Origin: Anatilimnocola aggregata
GTDB lineage: Bacteria; Planctomycetota; Planctomycetia; Pirellulales; Pirellulaceae
Length of the DNA: 64,000 bases
Assembly (NCBI RefSeq): GCF_007747655.1
Contig: NZ_CP036274.1
Span: forward strand, 6,138,001 to 6,202,000
Direction of reading: 5' to 3'
The notes below the pieces were generated by a model. That model was not told the DNA's origin, made no database searches, and worked only from the letters and a program-made list of their open reading frames with translations. The position numbers were made by a program, and so were the translations under genes. Positions 1 through 8,921 of this stretch are shown here, in pieces. Position 1 is the first letter of the stretch. Each line of letters begins with the position of its first letter.

Positions 1-1
1 T

Positions 2-616
2 CCCATTTATCTGGCGGTCGATACTTCGGCGTCGATGTGCGTTGGCTCGGTCGAACAGAGCAAGTACTACTGGGCCGTGCGTCTCGCGGCGGGCATTGCT
101 CTCGCGGGACTCGAGCGTCTTAGTCCCGTTGGTGTGGTCGCCGGCGGCGAGCGCGACTTGCGCGTTACACCCACGCTGTCTTCACAAAGCCTGCTGCAGT
201 GGGCCGAACAATTGCGGCAATACGATTTTCGCGAACGAACCCTCCTCTCTTCGCGATTGCGAACGCTGGCTGCGTCGCTCAAGTCTCGCTCGATCGTCTT
301 CGTCCTCAGCGATTTGCATGACGAAGGAGCGATCAACGTGATTGAACTGCTCGCGACCAATCACGAAGTAGTCGTGCTCTGGCTGCAAGATCCGGCTGAG
401 GTTACCTTGCCCCGCGGTGGCATCTTCCGCGCTCGCGAAGCAGAGACCGGCAGTAAGGCCGTCCTGCATGGCTGGACCAAGCTCAGCACGAATGACCGCA
501 TCCGCGAATCGCTCGTGCAAAGCGGCATCGAGTTCCTGCATCTGCCGATTGACAGTCCGGTTCTCCCTCGCGTTCGTTATTTTCTCAAGCATCGCAAGTC
601 ACTCGGCCACGATTAA
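2..616 (+). CDS. DUF58-family protein, C-terminal part (5' end outside window)
   Basis: The reading frame is open from the left edge, so the true start lies upstream; an internal ATG at 35 is not a credible start because it falls inside the metal-site motif. The first residues contain DTSAS (residues 7-11 of the visible part), which matches the MIDAS DxSxS of von Willebrand A-type folds found in DUF58 proteins. About 204 residues are visible. The downstream genes (a two-helix membrane protein and a membrane vWA protein, 18 and 2 bases apart) form the usual MoxR/Bat neighbourhood, in which an AAA+ MoxR ATPase normally lies just upstream. The family is linked to chaperone-like assembly of envelope or metal-binding proteins, but no substrate can be read from this sequence. 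Confidence 0.75.
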   Translation, partial: PIYLAVDTSASMCVGSVEQSKYYWAVRLAAGIALAGLERLSPVGVVAGGERDLRVTPTLSSQSLLQWAEQLRQYDFRERTLLSSRLRTLAASLKSRSIVFVLSDLHDEGAINVIELLATNHEVVVLWLQDPAEVTLPRGGIFRAREAETGSKAVLHGWTKLSTNDRIRESLVQSGIEFLHLPIDSPVLPRVRYFLKHRKSLGHD

Positions 617-634
617 CCCGCTGAAGCGATTCCC

Positions 635-1486
635 ATGACACCAACTTCATCACAGCCCCGCAGCTTGAGTGCCTTCGCGCTGCGTCTCGTGCTGTTGTCG
701 TTGGGGCTCGGTGCCATCGCGATAGTGGTGCTCTTGGCGATCTGGTTTCGTCAGGGCCCGGCGGTGACGATCGGTGTCGAAGGGCAGCGGATCGTCGAAA
801 TTCCCGGCCCGCAGTTGATCGCGGTGCCGTTCACGCCCGGTGATGCCCTCTCGGTAAGGATTGCGAATGTCGAGCCGGTTGAAGGCGGCTTTCGTTACGA
901 CTTGCGCTACATGGCCTTCGGTCCGGGCGAACACGACATCGGCAAATCACTCGTCCAGCCCAACGGCCAGCGTCCGGAACCGCGGCCTGAGTTCGCGGTT
1001 TCGATGCAGGCTTTGATTCCCGAAAAGTATTCGGGCGAACTGTATGCGACACCCAATTCTGAAGTTGACCTGCATACTAATTACTCGTTCCTGATGTTCC
1101 TCGCCTGGAGTTCATGGGCGTTGCTGCTGATTCCGCTCGTTTGGTACGGCCGCGATTGGCGCCGCAGCGCTGCAGTCGCACCACCACCGCCGAGCATCAC
1201 CGAGCGTCTGCGCCTGCTGCTGCAGCAAGCGTCGCGCGCGGAGTTAAGTCCGGAGCAACAGGCCGATCTCGAACAATTGCTACTGGCTTTTTGGTCCCAG
1301 CGGTTGAATCTATCGACAAAGCGTCTGGGTGATGCCGTCGAGCAGCTCCGCTGTCATCCGCAGGCTGGGGCGCAGTGGAGCAGTGTCGAGCGCTGGTTTC
1401 ATAGCCACCAATCACCGTTCGGCGGCAAAGGAGCGAACGGCACCATCGCCAAGGATCTGCTCCGCGATCTGGAGGCGCTGAACTAA
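635..1486 (+). CDS. Two-helix membrane protein of a MoxR/Bat-type locus
   Basis: The 283-residue product has a hydrophobic helix at about residues 14-38, an extracytoplasmic domain of about 110 residues and a second helix at about 150-171. A basic cytoplasmic tail rich in Leu, Gln and Glu follows. This resembles the DUF4381/BatD-like proteins that sit between DUF58 and vWA genes. It starts 18 bases after the DUF58 gene and ends 2 bases before the next gene, so the three are almost certainly one transcript. The family assignment rests on topology and position, not on a diagnostic motif. Confidence 0.6.
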   Translation: MTPTSSQPRSLSAFALRLVLLSLGLGAIAIVVLLAIWFRQGPAVTIGVEGQRIVEIPGPQLIAVPFTPGDALSVRIANVEPVEGGFRYDLRYMAFGPGEHDIGKSLVQPNGQRPEPRPEFAVSMQALIPEKYSGELYATPNSEVDLHTNYSFLMFLAWSSWALLLIPLVWYGRDWRRSAAVAPPPPSITERLRLLLQQASRAELSPEQQADLEQLLLAFWSQRLNLSTKRLGDAVEQLRCHPQAGAQWSSVERWFHSHQSPFGGKGANGTIAKDLLRDLEALN

Positions 1487-1488
1487 CT

Positions 1489-2430
1489 ATGATCTTCTCC
1501 CGCCCCGAACTGCTTCCCCTGTTGTGCCTGCCAGTATTGCTCGGCTGTTGGCAATGGTGGCGGCGCGGCCGGCCCGTGGTGCTGCCGTTCGATTTCGGCA
1601 GCCTGCGGCGCGGCACTTGGATTGGCCTGTTCGTGCGCTCGGCGGATTTGCTGCCCGCAGCGATCTTGGCGGTGGCCATCTTTCTGTGGGCCGGTCCGCT
1701 CATCGAAGGTCCGCCCGTTTATCCTTCGCAAGTGGCGAACATTCAAATCGCGCTCGATACCTCGGGCAGCATGAACGATCCGCTGGGTGACAAGATCAAA
1801 AAGGACGGCACGCCGTACACCAAGTACGACGCAGCCATGGAGGCCATCACCGAGTTCACCACGTTCCGCAAAGGGGACGCGTTCGGGTTCACGATCTTCA
1901 CCTCCGGCGTGATGCATTGGGTCCCGCTAACGACCGACCTCTCGGCGATTCGGTTGGCAACGCCCTTTGTTGGTCCCGGCACTTTTCCGCTTAAATGGTG
2001 GGACGGCACGAAGGTCGGCAATGCGCTGCGCGAATGTGCGCGAGTGCTCGAAGAGCGGCATGAAGGGGACCGGATGATCATCGTCCTGACCGACGGCGAA
2101 AGTCCCGACCTGATGAATGGCCAAGCGGCAGTGATCGCCCGCGAGTTGAGCGCCAAGAATATCGTCGTCTACATCGTTTCTATTCGGAACGCAGTGCCGC
2201 CGGAAGAATTGAGAACGGTCGCGCAGGTCACGGGGGGCGAGATTTTCGAATCGGGCGATATGCCGGCCCTCCGTTCCGTCTTCAAGCGAATCGACGGTTT
2301 ACAGCGGGCTAAGCTGGTGGCGGCTCAGACCACCTGGCTCGATTACTTCGCACCCTTCGCGTTCGTGGGGATCGGGCTGCTTGTCTGTCAGCAGTTGGCT
2401 GCCTTTGGGCTGCGGTTCACGCCTTGGTAG
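1489..2430 (+). CDS. Membrane-anchored vWA-domain protein (BatA/BatB-like)
   Basis: The 313-residue protein has two N-terminal helices (about residues 5-22 and 50-69), a von Willebrand A domain and a C-terminal helix (about 288-309). The MIDAS motif DTSGS is at residues 90-94, and a later LTDGES motif is the usual distal metal site. This helix-vWA-helix order is that of BatA/BatB proteins, which work with MoxR ATPases and DUF58 proteins on the cytoplasmic membrane. It is the last gene of the visible operon. A short GC-rich hairpin follows at 2452-2469. Confidence 0.75.
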   Translation: MIFSRPELLPLLCLPVLLGCWQWWRRGRPVVLPFDFGSLRRGTWIGLFVRSADLLPAAILAVAIFLWAGPLIEGPPVYPSQVANIQIALDTSGSMNDPLGDKIKKDGTPYTKYDAAMEAITEFTTFRKGDAFGFTIFTSGVMHWVPLTTDLSAIRLATPFVGPGTFPLKWWDGTKVGNALRECARVLEERHEGDRMIIVLTDGESPDLMNGQAAVIARELSAKNIVVYIVSIRNAVPPEELRTVAQVTGGEIFESGDMPALRSVFKRIDGLQRAKLVAAQTTWLDYFAPFAFVGIGLLVCQQLAAFGLRFTPW

Positions 2431-2451
2431 CAGTCACGCTTGCTTCGGTCC

Positions 2452-2469
2452 TGCCCGTTGCGGCGGGCA
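2452..2469 (+). terminator. Weak GC-rich hairpin after the vWA gene
   Basis: TGCCCG at 2452-2457 pairs with CGGGCA at 2464-2469 across a 6-base loop. There is no T-tract after it, so termination is uncertain. It lies 22 bases after the stop of the vWA gene. Confidence 0.3.
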
Positions 2470-2536
2470 AAGCATTCCGCCACGATGAAGCCTTCATCGA
2501 CCGACCCACATTTCGCACTCTCTCCTTACTTCCTCT

Positions 2537-5500
2537 ATGAACCGGCCCAGCATTTGTCTTTGGGTTCTGATTGCCGCGTTTGGTATCGCCTCCGTCAGCG
2601 CGGCTGAACCTGGGCAGGTCGATCCGCCGCTGCCGGACGGCACCCGTGAAGCGCAGGCGAAGATCGCTGCTTTACGAATGCCCAAGGGACTGAAGGTCGA
2701 ACTCTTTGCCGCGGAGCCACGGCTTGCCAGTCCCGTGGCCCTCTGTCTGGATGAGCAAGGGCGAGTCTATGTGGCCGAAGAGTTTCGCTTCAATCGCGGC
2801 ACCGAAGAGAACCGCAGCCGGCCGTTTTTGCTCGAAGACGATCTGCAACTCAAAACAGTCGACGATCGGCTGGCGATGTTTCAAAAGTTTGCCGGCAAGT
2901 TCGAAGGGGGAATGGAGTGGTTCACGCGCTACACCGACCAGGTTCGCCGCCTGGAAGATCGGGATGGTGACGGCCGCGCGGAAATATCCACGGTGTTCGC
3001 GGCCGGCTTGAATGGCCCGCTCGATGGCCTCGCAGCCGGCCTGATTGCCCGCGATGGCGACATCTATCTCACCTGCATCCCCAAGCTGTGGAAGCTCCGC
3101 GATGAAGATGGCGACGGTGTCGCCGAGAAGCGTGAAGCGCTGTTGCATGGCTTTGGTGTGAACGCAGCATTCTTGGGGCACGACTTGCACGGCCTCTGCT
3201 GGGGACCGGATGGCAAGCTCTACTTCAGCGTGGGGGACCGCGGTTTTCATGTGCAGACCAAAGAAGGAACAACGCTGGCCGAGCCGCGCCGTGGGGCCGT
3301 GTTTCGCTGCAATGCGGATGGGAGTGAATTCGAGGTAGTTCATCGCGGGCTGCGAAACCCGCAGGAACTGGCCTTCGATGATTCCGGCAATCTCTTCGCC
3401 GCCGACAACAATTGCGACAAGGGAGATATTTCCCGGCTGGTGTATGTCGTGGAAGGAGCCGACAGCGGCTGGAACATGGCCTACCAGACAATTCCCGCTC
3501 CGTATGAAACGGGCCCATGGCATGCCGAAAAGATTTGGCATCTTGATGGTGCCGCCGAGGCAGAAAGCATTCGCCCCGCCTGGGTGCTGCCTCCTGTTGG
3601 CAAGCTTGGTGCCGGCCCCAGCGGCTTTGCCTACTGCGGCGCAGCCGGCTGGAGCGAACACTTTCGCGGGCGGTTCTTTCACTGCAATTACACCGGCAAT
3701 GGCGGCATCGAAACATTTCGCGTGAAGGCGAAAGGAGCCAGTTTTGAAATCGTTGGTTACGAGGATTTCCTCAAACCGATCTCTGCCACCGATGCCGACT
3801 TTGGCTACGACGGCAAGCTCTACGTCAGCGACTTCGTCGGCCTCGACTGGACTGGTAAGAGCCGCGGTGGTCGTGTCTACACGGCATTCGATCCGGCAAC
3901 AGTCAGCAGTGCAGAAACGCTGCAGGTGAAGGAACTCTTTGCAAAAGGCTTCAAGCAGCGGGCCAATGACGAATTACTGGCGCTCCTCGCTCATGCCGAT
4001 CAGCGCGTCCGTCAACGTGCGCAATTTGAGCTGGCTGGCCGCGGCGCAGCCGCGATTCCGGTGTTCACGAAAGTCGCGGAGAGTAATCCGTCGTTACTGG
4101 CTCGACTGCACGCCATTTGGGGGCTCGGCATGCTCGGCCGCCATCAGCCCGCAGCGCTCCAGCCGGTGATTGCGCTGCTCGCCAGCGACAATGCCGAGAT
4201 TCGCGCGCAGGCTGCACGTACGCTGGGCGATGTTCGTTGCCCAGATGCTGGCACAAAGCTTGTTCAACTGCTGCAAGACGCGGAACCACGCGTGCAACTG
4301 CACGCCGCCGTAGCGCTGGGCCGAACCAGGTTCAAGCCAGCGGTGGAACCTCTCTTCACGCTCATTCAGAGCAATCAGAATCGCGATAAGTACTTGCGCC
4401 ATGCTTGCGTGTATGCGCTGGGTGAAATTGGCAACAAGCAGGCAGTGCTCGCGAAAGCCAACGATACGGAACCTGCTGTTCGTCTGGCGACGTTGCTGGT
4501 TCTGCGTCGTTGGAATGATGTCGAAGTGAAGCGCTTCCTCAGTGATGCCGACTGGTCCATCGCGGCCGAAGCAGCCCGCGCGGTGAATGATCTGGCCCTG
4601 GACGCCGCAATAGGCGACCTGGCCGCACTGGCTGATGGACTGCATCTTTCTGCCGCGCAAGTTCCTGATTCGCTCGGCCGCCGCGTGATCCATGCGAATT
4701 TCCGGCTTGGCACCACTTCGCACGCTGCAGCCGTCGCGCGCATTGCCGCGAACGACAAACTCTCGCTCCCCATTCGCCGCGAAGCACTCGCGGCCCTTTC
4801 GGACTGGACCAAGCCAACCCAGCGCGACCGTGTGAACGGTAATTGGCGGCCGCTTGGAGCGCGCGACGCGGCCATCGTGCAGGCGGCGGTCCAGCCCCAA
4901 CTCTCGGCACTCCTCAGTCATTGCCAGGGCGAATTGCAGGTGCAACTGACGCAGCTCATCACCAAACTGGCCCTCAAAACGGACGACAACACCTTCGTCG
5001 AGTGGGCCCGCGATTCGGCCAAAGAGACTCCGGTCCGCATTGCCGCGCTCGAACTCCTCGCCAGCCGCAAGCATGAACGCACGAAGGATCTGCTGGTTGC
5101 CGCGCTGGCCGAGCCAGATCAGTCCTTGGCCGTCGCAGCGATGCGAATCGTCGGCCGCAATCTGCCCGGCGAAGCGCTGGAGATTATTTCCACTTCTCTC
5201 AAGTCTCCCGAAACAGCCATCCCGGTGAAGCAGCAAGCTTTGGCCTCGCTGGCCGAATTGAAGACCAAGGGCGCGGATGAATTGCTCGGTGATTGGGCGG
5301 CGCGACTCACGCGTGGCACGGTCCCCAAGAGTTTGCAACTGGATGTGGTCGAAGCGATCAACGGGCGAGATTCAGCCGAACTGAAGAAGAGTCTCGAGCC
5401 TTTCACCAAGCGCCAAGAGACGGGCGATTCCCTGGAGCGTTTTCGCCTCGCGCTCGAAGGGGGTGATGTCGAAAAAGGAAAGCAGATCTTCACCGGACAT

Positions 5501-5875
5501 CGCCAGGCGCAATGCAGCCGTTGTCACCGCGTGGGAGATCAGGGAGGGGACGCCGGACCGAACTTGACCCGACTCTCGGCGACCGCTGAGCGTCAGCACC
5601 TGCTTGCTTCGCTCGTGCTTCCTAACTTGCAGATCGCGCCGGGCTTCGGCAGCGTGACGTTGCTGCTGGCGGACGGAACGTCGGTGGGCGGAATCATCAA
5701 AAGCGAGAAGGACGGCGTGATTGAATTGCTTACGCCGCAGAACGAACTGCGGAAGATCAAGACGGAGGAAGTTGAAGACCGAACCATGCCGGTGTCGGCG
5801 ATGCCGCCGATGGATAAAGTCCTCAGTCTGCGCGAGATTCGCGACGTCGTGGAGTTCCTCTCCACGCTTAAATAG
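2537..5875 (+). CDS. PVC-type heme-binding protein: dehydrogenase-like propeller, HEAT repeats, c-type heme
   Basis: The 1112-residue protein has an N-terminal signal peptide (about residues 1-22). A beta-propeller 'membrane-bound dehydrogenase' region follows (about 40-450), with repeated DGDG and DGKLY motifs like soluble sugar dehydrogenases. Next are many HEAT-like Ala/Leu-rich helical repeats (about 460-930). The C-terminal cytochrome c module has CSRCH at residues 993-997, and a Met in the MPPMD motif near 1095-1100 is a possible sixth ligand. This architecture is largely confined to Planctomycetes and relatives, and the protein is expected to act outside the cytoplasmic membrane. Electron transfer from oxidation of a carbohydrate-like substrate is an inference from the propeller fold. 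It stands alone between the Bat locus and purH. Confidence 0.85.
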   Translation: MNRPSICLWVLIAAFGIASVSAAEPGQVDPPLPDGTREAQAKIAALRMPKGLKVELFAAEPRLASPVALCLDEQGRVYVAEEFRFNRGTEENRSRPFLLEDDLQLKTVDDRLAMFQKFAGKFEGGMEWFTRYTDQVRRLEDRDGDGRAEISTVFAAGLNGPLDGLAAGLIARDGDIYLTCIPKLWKLRDEDGDGVAEKREALLHGFGVNAAFLGHDLHGLCWGPDGKLYFSVGDRGFHVQTKEGTTLAEPRRGAVFRCNADGSEFEVVHRGLRNPQELAFDDSGNLFAADNNCDKGDISRLVYVVEGADSGWNMAYQTIPAPYETGPWHAEKIWHLDGAAEAESIRPAWVLPPVGKLGAGPSGFAYCGAAGWSEHFRGRFFHCNYTGNGGIETFRVKAKGASFEIVGYEDFLKPISATDADFGYDGKLYVSDFVGLDWTGKSRGGRVYTAFDPATVSSAETLQVKELFAKGFKQRANDELLALLAHADQRVRQRAQFELAGRGAAAIPVFTKVAESNPSLLARLHAIWGLGMLGRHQPAALQPVIALLASDNAEIRAQAARTLGDVRCPDAGTKLVQLLQDAEPRVQLHAAVALGRTRFKPAVEPLFTLIQSNQNRDKYLRHACVYALGEIGNKQAVLAKANDTEPAVRLATLLVLRRWNDVEVKRFLSDADWSIAAEAARAVNDLALDAAIGDLAALADGLHLSAAQVPDSLGRRVIHANFRLGTTSHAAAVARIAANDKLSLPIRREALAALSDWTKPTQRDRVNGNWRPLGARDAAIVQAAVQPQLSALLSHCQGELQVQLTQLITKLALKTDDNTFVEWARDSAKETPVRIAALELLASRKHERTKDLLVAALAEPDQSLAVAAMRIVGRNLPGEALEIISTSLKSPETAIPVKQQALASLAELKTKGADELLGDWAARLTRGTVPKSLQLDVVEAINGRDSAELKKSLEPFTKRQETGDSLERFRLALEGGDVEKGKQIFTGHRQAQCSRCHRVGDQGGDAGPNLTRLSATAERQHLLASLVLPNLQIAPGFGSVTLLLADGTSVGGIIKSEKDGVIELLTPQNELRKIKTEEVEDRTMPVSAMPPMDKVLSLREIRDVVEFLSTLK

Positions 5876-5916
5876 CTGCGCGGCCTGCTGTCAACTCCGC
5901 TTGACGGCCTGCAGCT
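5874..5916 (+). terminator. Nested inverted repeats between the PVC heme gene and purH
   Basis: An outer arm AGCTGC (5874-5879) pairs with GCAGCT (5911-5916), and an inner GTCAA (5890-5894) pairs with TTGAC (5901-5905). The repeat begins at the stop codon of the heme protein and could reduce read-through into purH. No T-tract is present. Confidence 0.3.
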
Positions 5917-5990
5917 CGCGCGGCAAGTTGGCGGCTGGATTTGATCCCCAGATTTGATCTCCAGTTTCCATTTCTCACGAACGTAATCTC

Positions 5991-7556
5991 ATGAGCAATC
6001 CTCGTCTGCAGCGAGCGGTCATCAGCGTCAGCGACAAAACGGGCCTGACGGAGTTCGTCCAAGCCTTGGTGGCGGCCGGGGTCGAGATTTTCAGCACGGG
6101 TGGCACGCGCAAGCACCTGGAAAACGCCGGACTGAAGATTCGGGACGTGGCCGATTACACGGGCTTCCCCGAAATGCTCGATGGGCGGGTGAAAACCTTG
6201 CATCCGAAAATCTTCGGGGGCATTCTTGCCCGCCGCGACCACGACGAAGACATGCGGCTGACAGCCGAACATGGAATCGTCAGTTTCGAGTTGGTGGTGG
6301 TCAACCTGTATCCGTTTGAAGCCACGGTTGCCAAGCCGGGCGTGAGTCCTGAAGAAGCCATCGAGAACATCGATATCGGCGGCCCCAGCCTGGTGCGTGC
6401 AGCGGCCAAGAATCATGCCTTCGTGACGATCGCCACCAGCCCGCACCAATACTCGGAGATCCTGGCGGAAGTGCAAACGCAGGGTGGCACGTCCCTGGAA
6501 CTGCGGCGCAAGTTGGCTGCTGCTGCTTACGCTCATACTGCGGGATACGACGCTGCGATCTCGGCCTGGTTCGCGAAGGAACTTGGGCAAACATTTCCGC
6601 CGCAGCTCAGCATTCCACTCTTACTCGAGAACGAACTGCGCTACGGCGAAAACTCGCACCAATTGGCGGCGATCTATAAGCAAGCCGGTGCCAAGGGAAC
6701 GAGTCTGGTTGGCGCGAAACAACTCAACGGCAAAGAACTGTCGTACAACAACCTGCTCGATCTCGATAGCGCGCTGGGGATTGTTCGCCCGCTCTCGCAA
6801 GCCGCGTGTGCGGTCATCAAGCACAACAATCCGTGCGGTGCAGCCGTCGGCGCATCGCTGGCCGAAGCGACACGCAAGGCCCTCGATGGTGACCCGCAAA
6901 GTGCCTTCGGTGGCGTGCTGGCGATGAATCAGCCTATCGATCTGGCGACCGCAGAAGTCCTCTGCACACCGGGGCTGTTTCTCGAAGCGATCGTCGCTCC
7001 GTCTTTCGAGCCCGCCGCTGTCGAATTGCTCAAGACGAAGCCGAAATGGAAGGCGAACGTTCGGCTTCTCGAAGTCGGCAAGCTCACGCCGCAAACGGCG
7101 ACCATCGGTTATCGGCAGATCGAAGGTGGCATGCTTGTGCAACAAGCCGATGTGCTGGCTGATCCCGAGAGCGAATGGAAGATCGCCACCGAGAAAAAGC
7201 CTGCCGAAAAGCTGCTCAACGATCTGAAGTTTGGCTGGGCGATCGTCCGGCACGTCAAGAGCAATGCGATCGTCCTCGCGAAGGACGGCATGTTGCTTGG
7301 CTGTGGAGCAGGGCAAATGAGCCGCGTTGATTCGGTGGAAATCGCGATTCAAAAGGCGGGCGAACGAGGCCCCGGCAGCGTGCTCGCTTCTGATGCGTTT
7401 TTTCCGTTCCCCGATTCGATTCATCGGGCCGCTGCAGCCGGCGTGATTGCGATTATTCAGCCGGGCGGCAGCGTCAAGGATGCGGAAGTCGTCGCGGCTT
7501 GCAACGAGCATGGCCTGCCGATGATCTTCACGGGCCGCCGGCACTTCAAGCACTAA
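5991..7556 (+). CDS. purH: Bifunctional AICAR formyltransferase / IMP cyclohydrolase
   Basis: This enzyme catalyses the last two steps of de novo purine synthesis: formylation of AICAR with 10-formyl-THF, then ring closure to IMP. The 521-residue length is normal. The N-terminal MGS-like cyclohydrolase domain (about residues 1-200) has the STGGT and DGRVKTLHP motifs. The formyltransferase domain carries the catalytic Lys-His pair in KHNNPCG (codons at about 6820-6840) and ends with the conserved HFKH. No other pur gene is adjacent, which is common outside enterobacteria. The next gene starts 26 bases downstream and may be co-transcribed. Confidence 0.96.
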   Translation: MSNPRLQRAVISVSDKTGLTEFVQALVAAGVEIFSTGGTRKHLENAGLKIRDVADYTGFPEMLDGRVKTLHPKIFGGILARRDHDEDMRLTAEHGIVSFELVVVNLYPFEATVAKPGVSPEEAIENIDIGGPSLVRAAAKNHAFVTIATSPHQYSEILAEVQTQGGTSLELRRKLAAAAYAHTAGYDAAISAWFAKELGQTFPPQLSIPLLLENELRYGENSHQLAAIYKQAGAKGTSLVGAKQLNGKELSYNNLLDLDSALGIVRPLSQAACAVIKHNNPCGAAVGASLAEATRKALDGDPQSAFGGVLAMNQPIDLATAEVLCTPGLFLEAIVAPSFEPAAVELLKTKPKWKANVRLLEVGKLTPQTATIGYRQIEGGMLVQQADVLADPESEWKIATEKKPAEKLLNDLKFGWAIVRHVKSNAIVLAKDGMLLGCGAGQMSRVDSVEIAIQKAGERGPGSVLASDAFFPFPDSIHRAAAAGVIAIIQPGGSVKDAEVVAACNEHGLPMIFTGRRHFKH

Positions 7557-7582
7557 TTTCTTTTGGCCTGCGGAGCATCACG

Positions 7583-8338
7583 GTGGAAACGCCCGAGTTC
7601 CTTTGCTGGGCCATCGAGCAGCAATGCTCGTTGCGTGAATTGTTGCCCGAGAATCAGCCCGACAAAGTCGAGCGGCATCTGCGGGCTGCTCGATATGCTG
7701 CCGAAGCACGCGCCCAGAATCGCGTTCAAAGTGACCTGGCTCGCAGCGCCGATGGGCTCCTTGGTTTCAGCATTCGCGATGCGCTAGCCATGTATGGCGG
7801 CGAAGAAGCAGTTCGCGAAACGTGCGGTCCTTGCCCAGCGAACGCGCTCGCGCGCTTGCGGCAACCCAGTTATGCGGGCTGCTTCGGTTTGCTGCCGGTC
7901 CCCACCGCAAGCCAGTCGTTCTATCAGCAGTTCAACGACTTGCCCGCGGACTTGTTTCCTCGCACTACAATCGCCTGGTACGGTCTCTGGATGCCTTCTC
8001 CACTCACCCTGGCGCAGGTCGAATGCCTTGTCGCTCGGTTCGCAAGCGTCACCGCATCCCCTGAATGGTCCGACGATCTATCACTTCGCGAATTCGCCGC
8101 CGCCCTGCAAACATGTGCAGACAATCAACTGCCGCTGAGTGTGCAACTATATCCCGCCGGTCAGATCGATGGACCTTGGTGGAATCTCGTTGCGCATTGC
8201 GACAAGTGTCGTGCTCCGTGGCAAAGCATTGCAGGCAAGTGCGGGATGTGCGGGTTGGCTCGTTGCCCCGCCGATGGCAAAAAGCGGCGCGTGCGCGGCA
8301 CCAGACCCTACCGTCCCATCGAACAGTTGACGACCTGA
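7583..8338 (+). CDS. Uncharacterised protein with C-terminal zinc ribbon
   Basis: I do not recognise a family. The start chosen is GTG at 7583, preceded by CGGAG 7 bases upstream; an open frame extends back to 7499 but would overlap purH. The 251-residue product begins with a helical, charged segment and has a cluster CGPC with a further Cys about 20 residues later (roughly residues 75-100). It ends with CDKC and CGMC spaced as a zinc ribbon (residues 206-223), then a basic tail. No signal peptide or membrane helix is evident. It lies between purH and a CYTH-family gene on the same strand. The paired cysteines suggest metal binding; the function is unknown. Confidence 0.7.
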   Translation: METPEFLCWAIEQQCSLRELLPENQPDKVERHLRAARYAAEARAQNRVQSDLARSADGLLGFSIRDALAMYGGEEAVRETCGPCPANALARLRQPSYAGCFGLLPVPTASQSFYQQFNDLPADLFPRTTIAWYGLWMPSPLTLAQVECLVARFASVTASPEWSDDLSLREFAAALQTCADNQLPLSVQLYPAGQIDGPWWNLVAHCDKCRAPWQSIAGKCGMCGLARCPADGKKRRVRGTRPYRPIEQLTT

Positions 8339-8357
8339 ATCATGCGAGAGAATCATC

Positions 8358-8921
8358 ATGCCCCTCGAAGTGGAACTCAAGTTTCCCCTCGCCGACGAAG
8401 CGGCCTTACGTGCTCGCTTAGCTACGTTTGCCATCACCTGGCATGAGCCCGAAGTACAGGTCGATTGCTACTTCAACCATCCGGCCCGCGACTTCTCGCA
8501 GACCGACGAAGCGCTCCGTCTTCGCAAGATGGGCGAGCAGAATGTGATCACCTACAAAGGGCCAAAGCTCGATGCGCTCACCAAAACAAGGCGTGAGATC
8601 GAACTTCCGATTGCCGCTGGCGATGAAGGACTCGCGCAATTTGGCGAACTACTCACTGCCCTCAGTTTTCGGCGCGTAGCCGAAGTGAAGAAGACGCGAA
8701 CCAAGGCCAATCTCACTTGGCAAGGCTGCCCAGTCGAAGTCGCCCTCGATCAAGTCGATGGTGTGGGGCCGTTTATTGAATTGGAAATCCAAGCATCCGA
8801 ATCAGACCTGGCACTGGCGAAGCAAGCGATTCTCGATCTGGCCGCGACGCTGAATCTGACCAACCCCGAACGTCGGAGTTATTTGCAACTCCTGTTGAAT
8901 GGCATTCAACAAACTGCTTGA
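8358..8921 (+). CDS. CYTH-domain protein (class IV adenylate cyclase / triphosphatase family)
   Basis: The 187-residue length and the N-terminal EVELK (residues 4-8), an ExExK signature, place this in the CYTH superfamily, which forms an 8-stranded tunnel binding triphosphates. Later charged strands (LRLRK, ITYKGPK, RREIELPI) supply the usual Arg, Lys and Glu ligands. Members include CyaB-type adenylate cyclases, thiamine triphosphatases and inorganic triphosphatases; the sequence alone does not separate these. Its 3' end overlaps the end of the convergent acyltransferase gene by 16 bases. Confidence 0.85.
   Translation: MPLEVELKFPLADEAALRARLATFAITWHEPEVQVDCYFNHPARDFSQTDEALRLRKMGEQNVITYKGPKLDALTKTRREIELPIAAGDEGLAQFGELLTALSFRRVAEVKKTRTKANLTWQGCPVEVALDQVDGVGPFIELEIQASESDLALAKQAILDLAATLNLTNPERRSYLQLLLNGIQQTA

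Noticed and set aside
4094-5338. 414-codon open frame opposite the HEAT-repeat region of the PVC heme protein
   Set aside because: Antisense shadow of a well-supported gene; no signal, domain or ribosome site.
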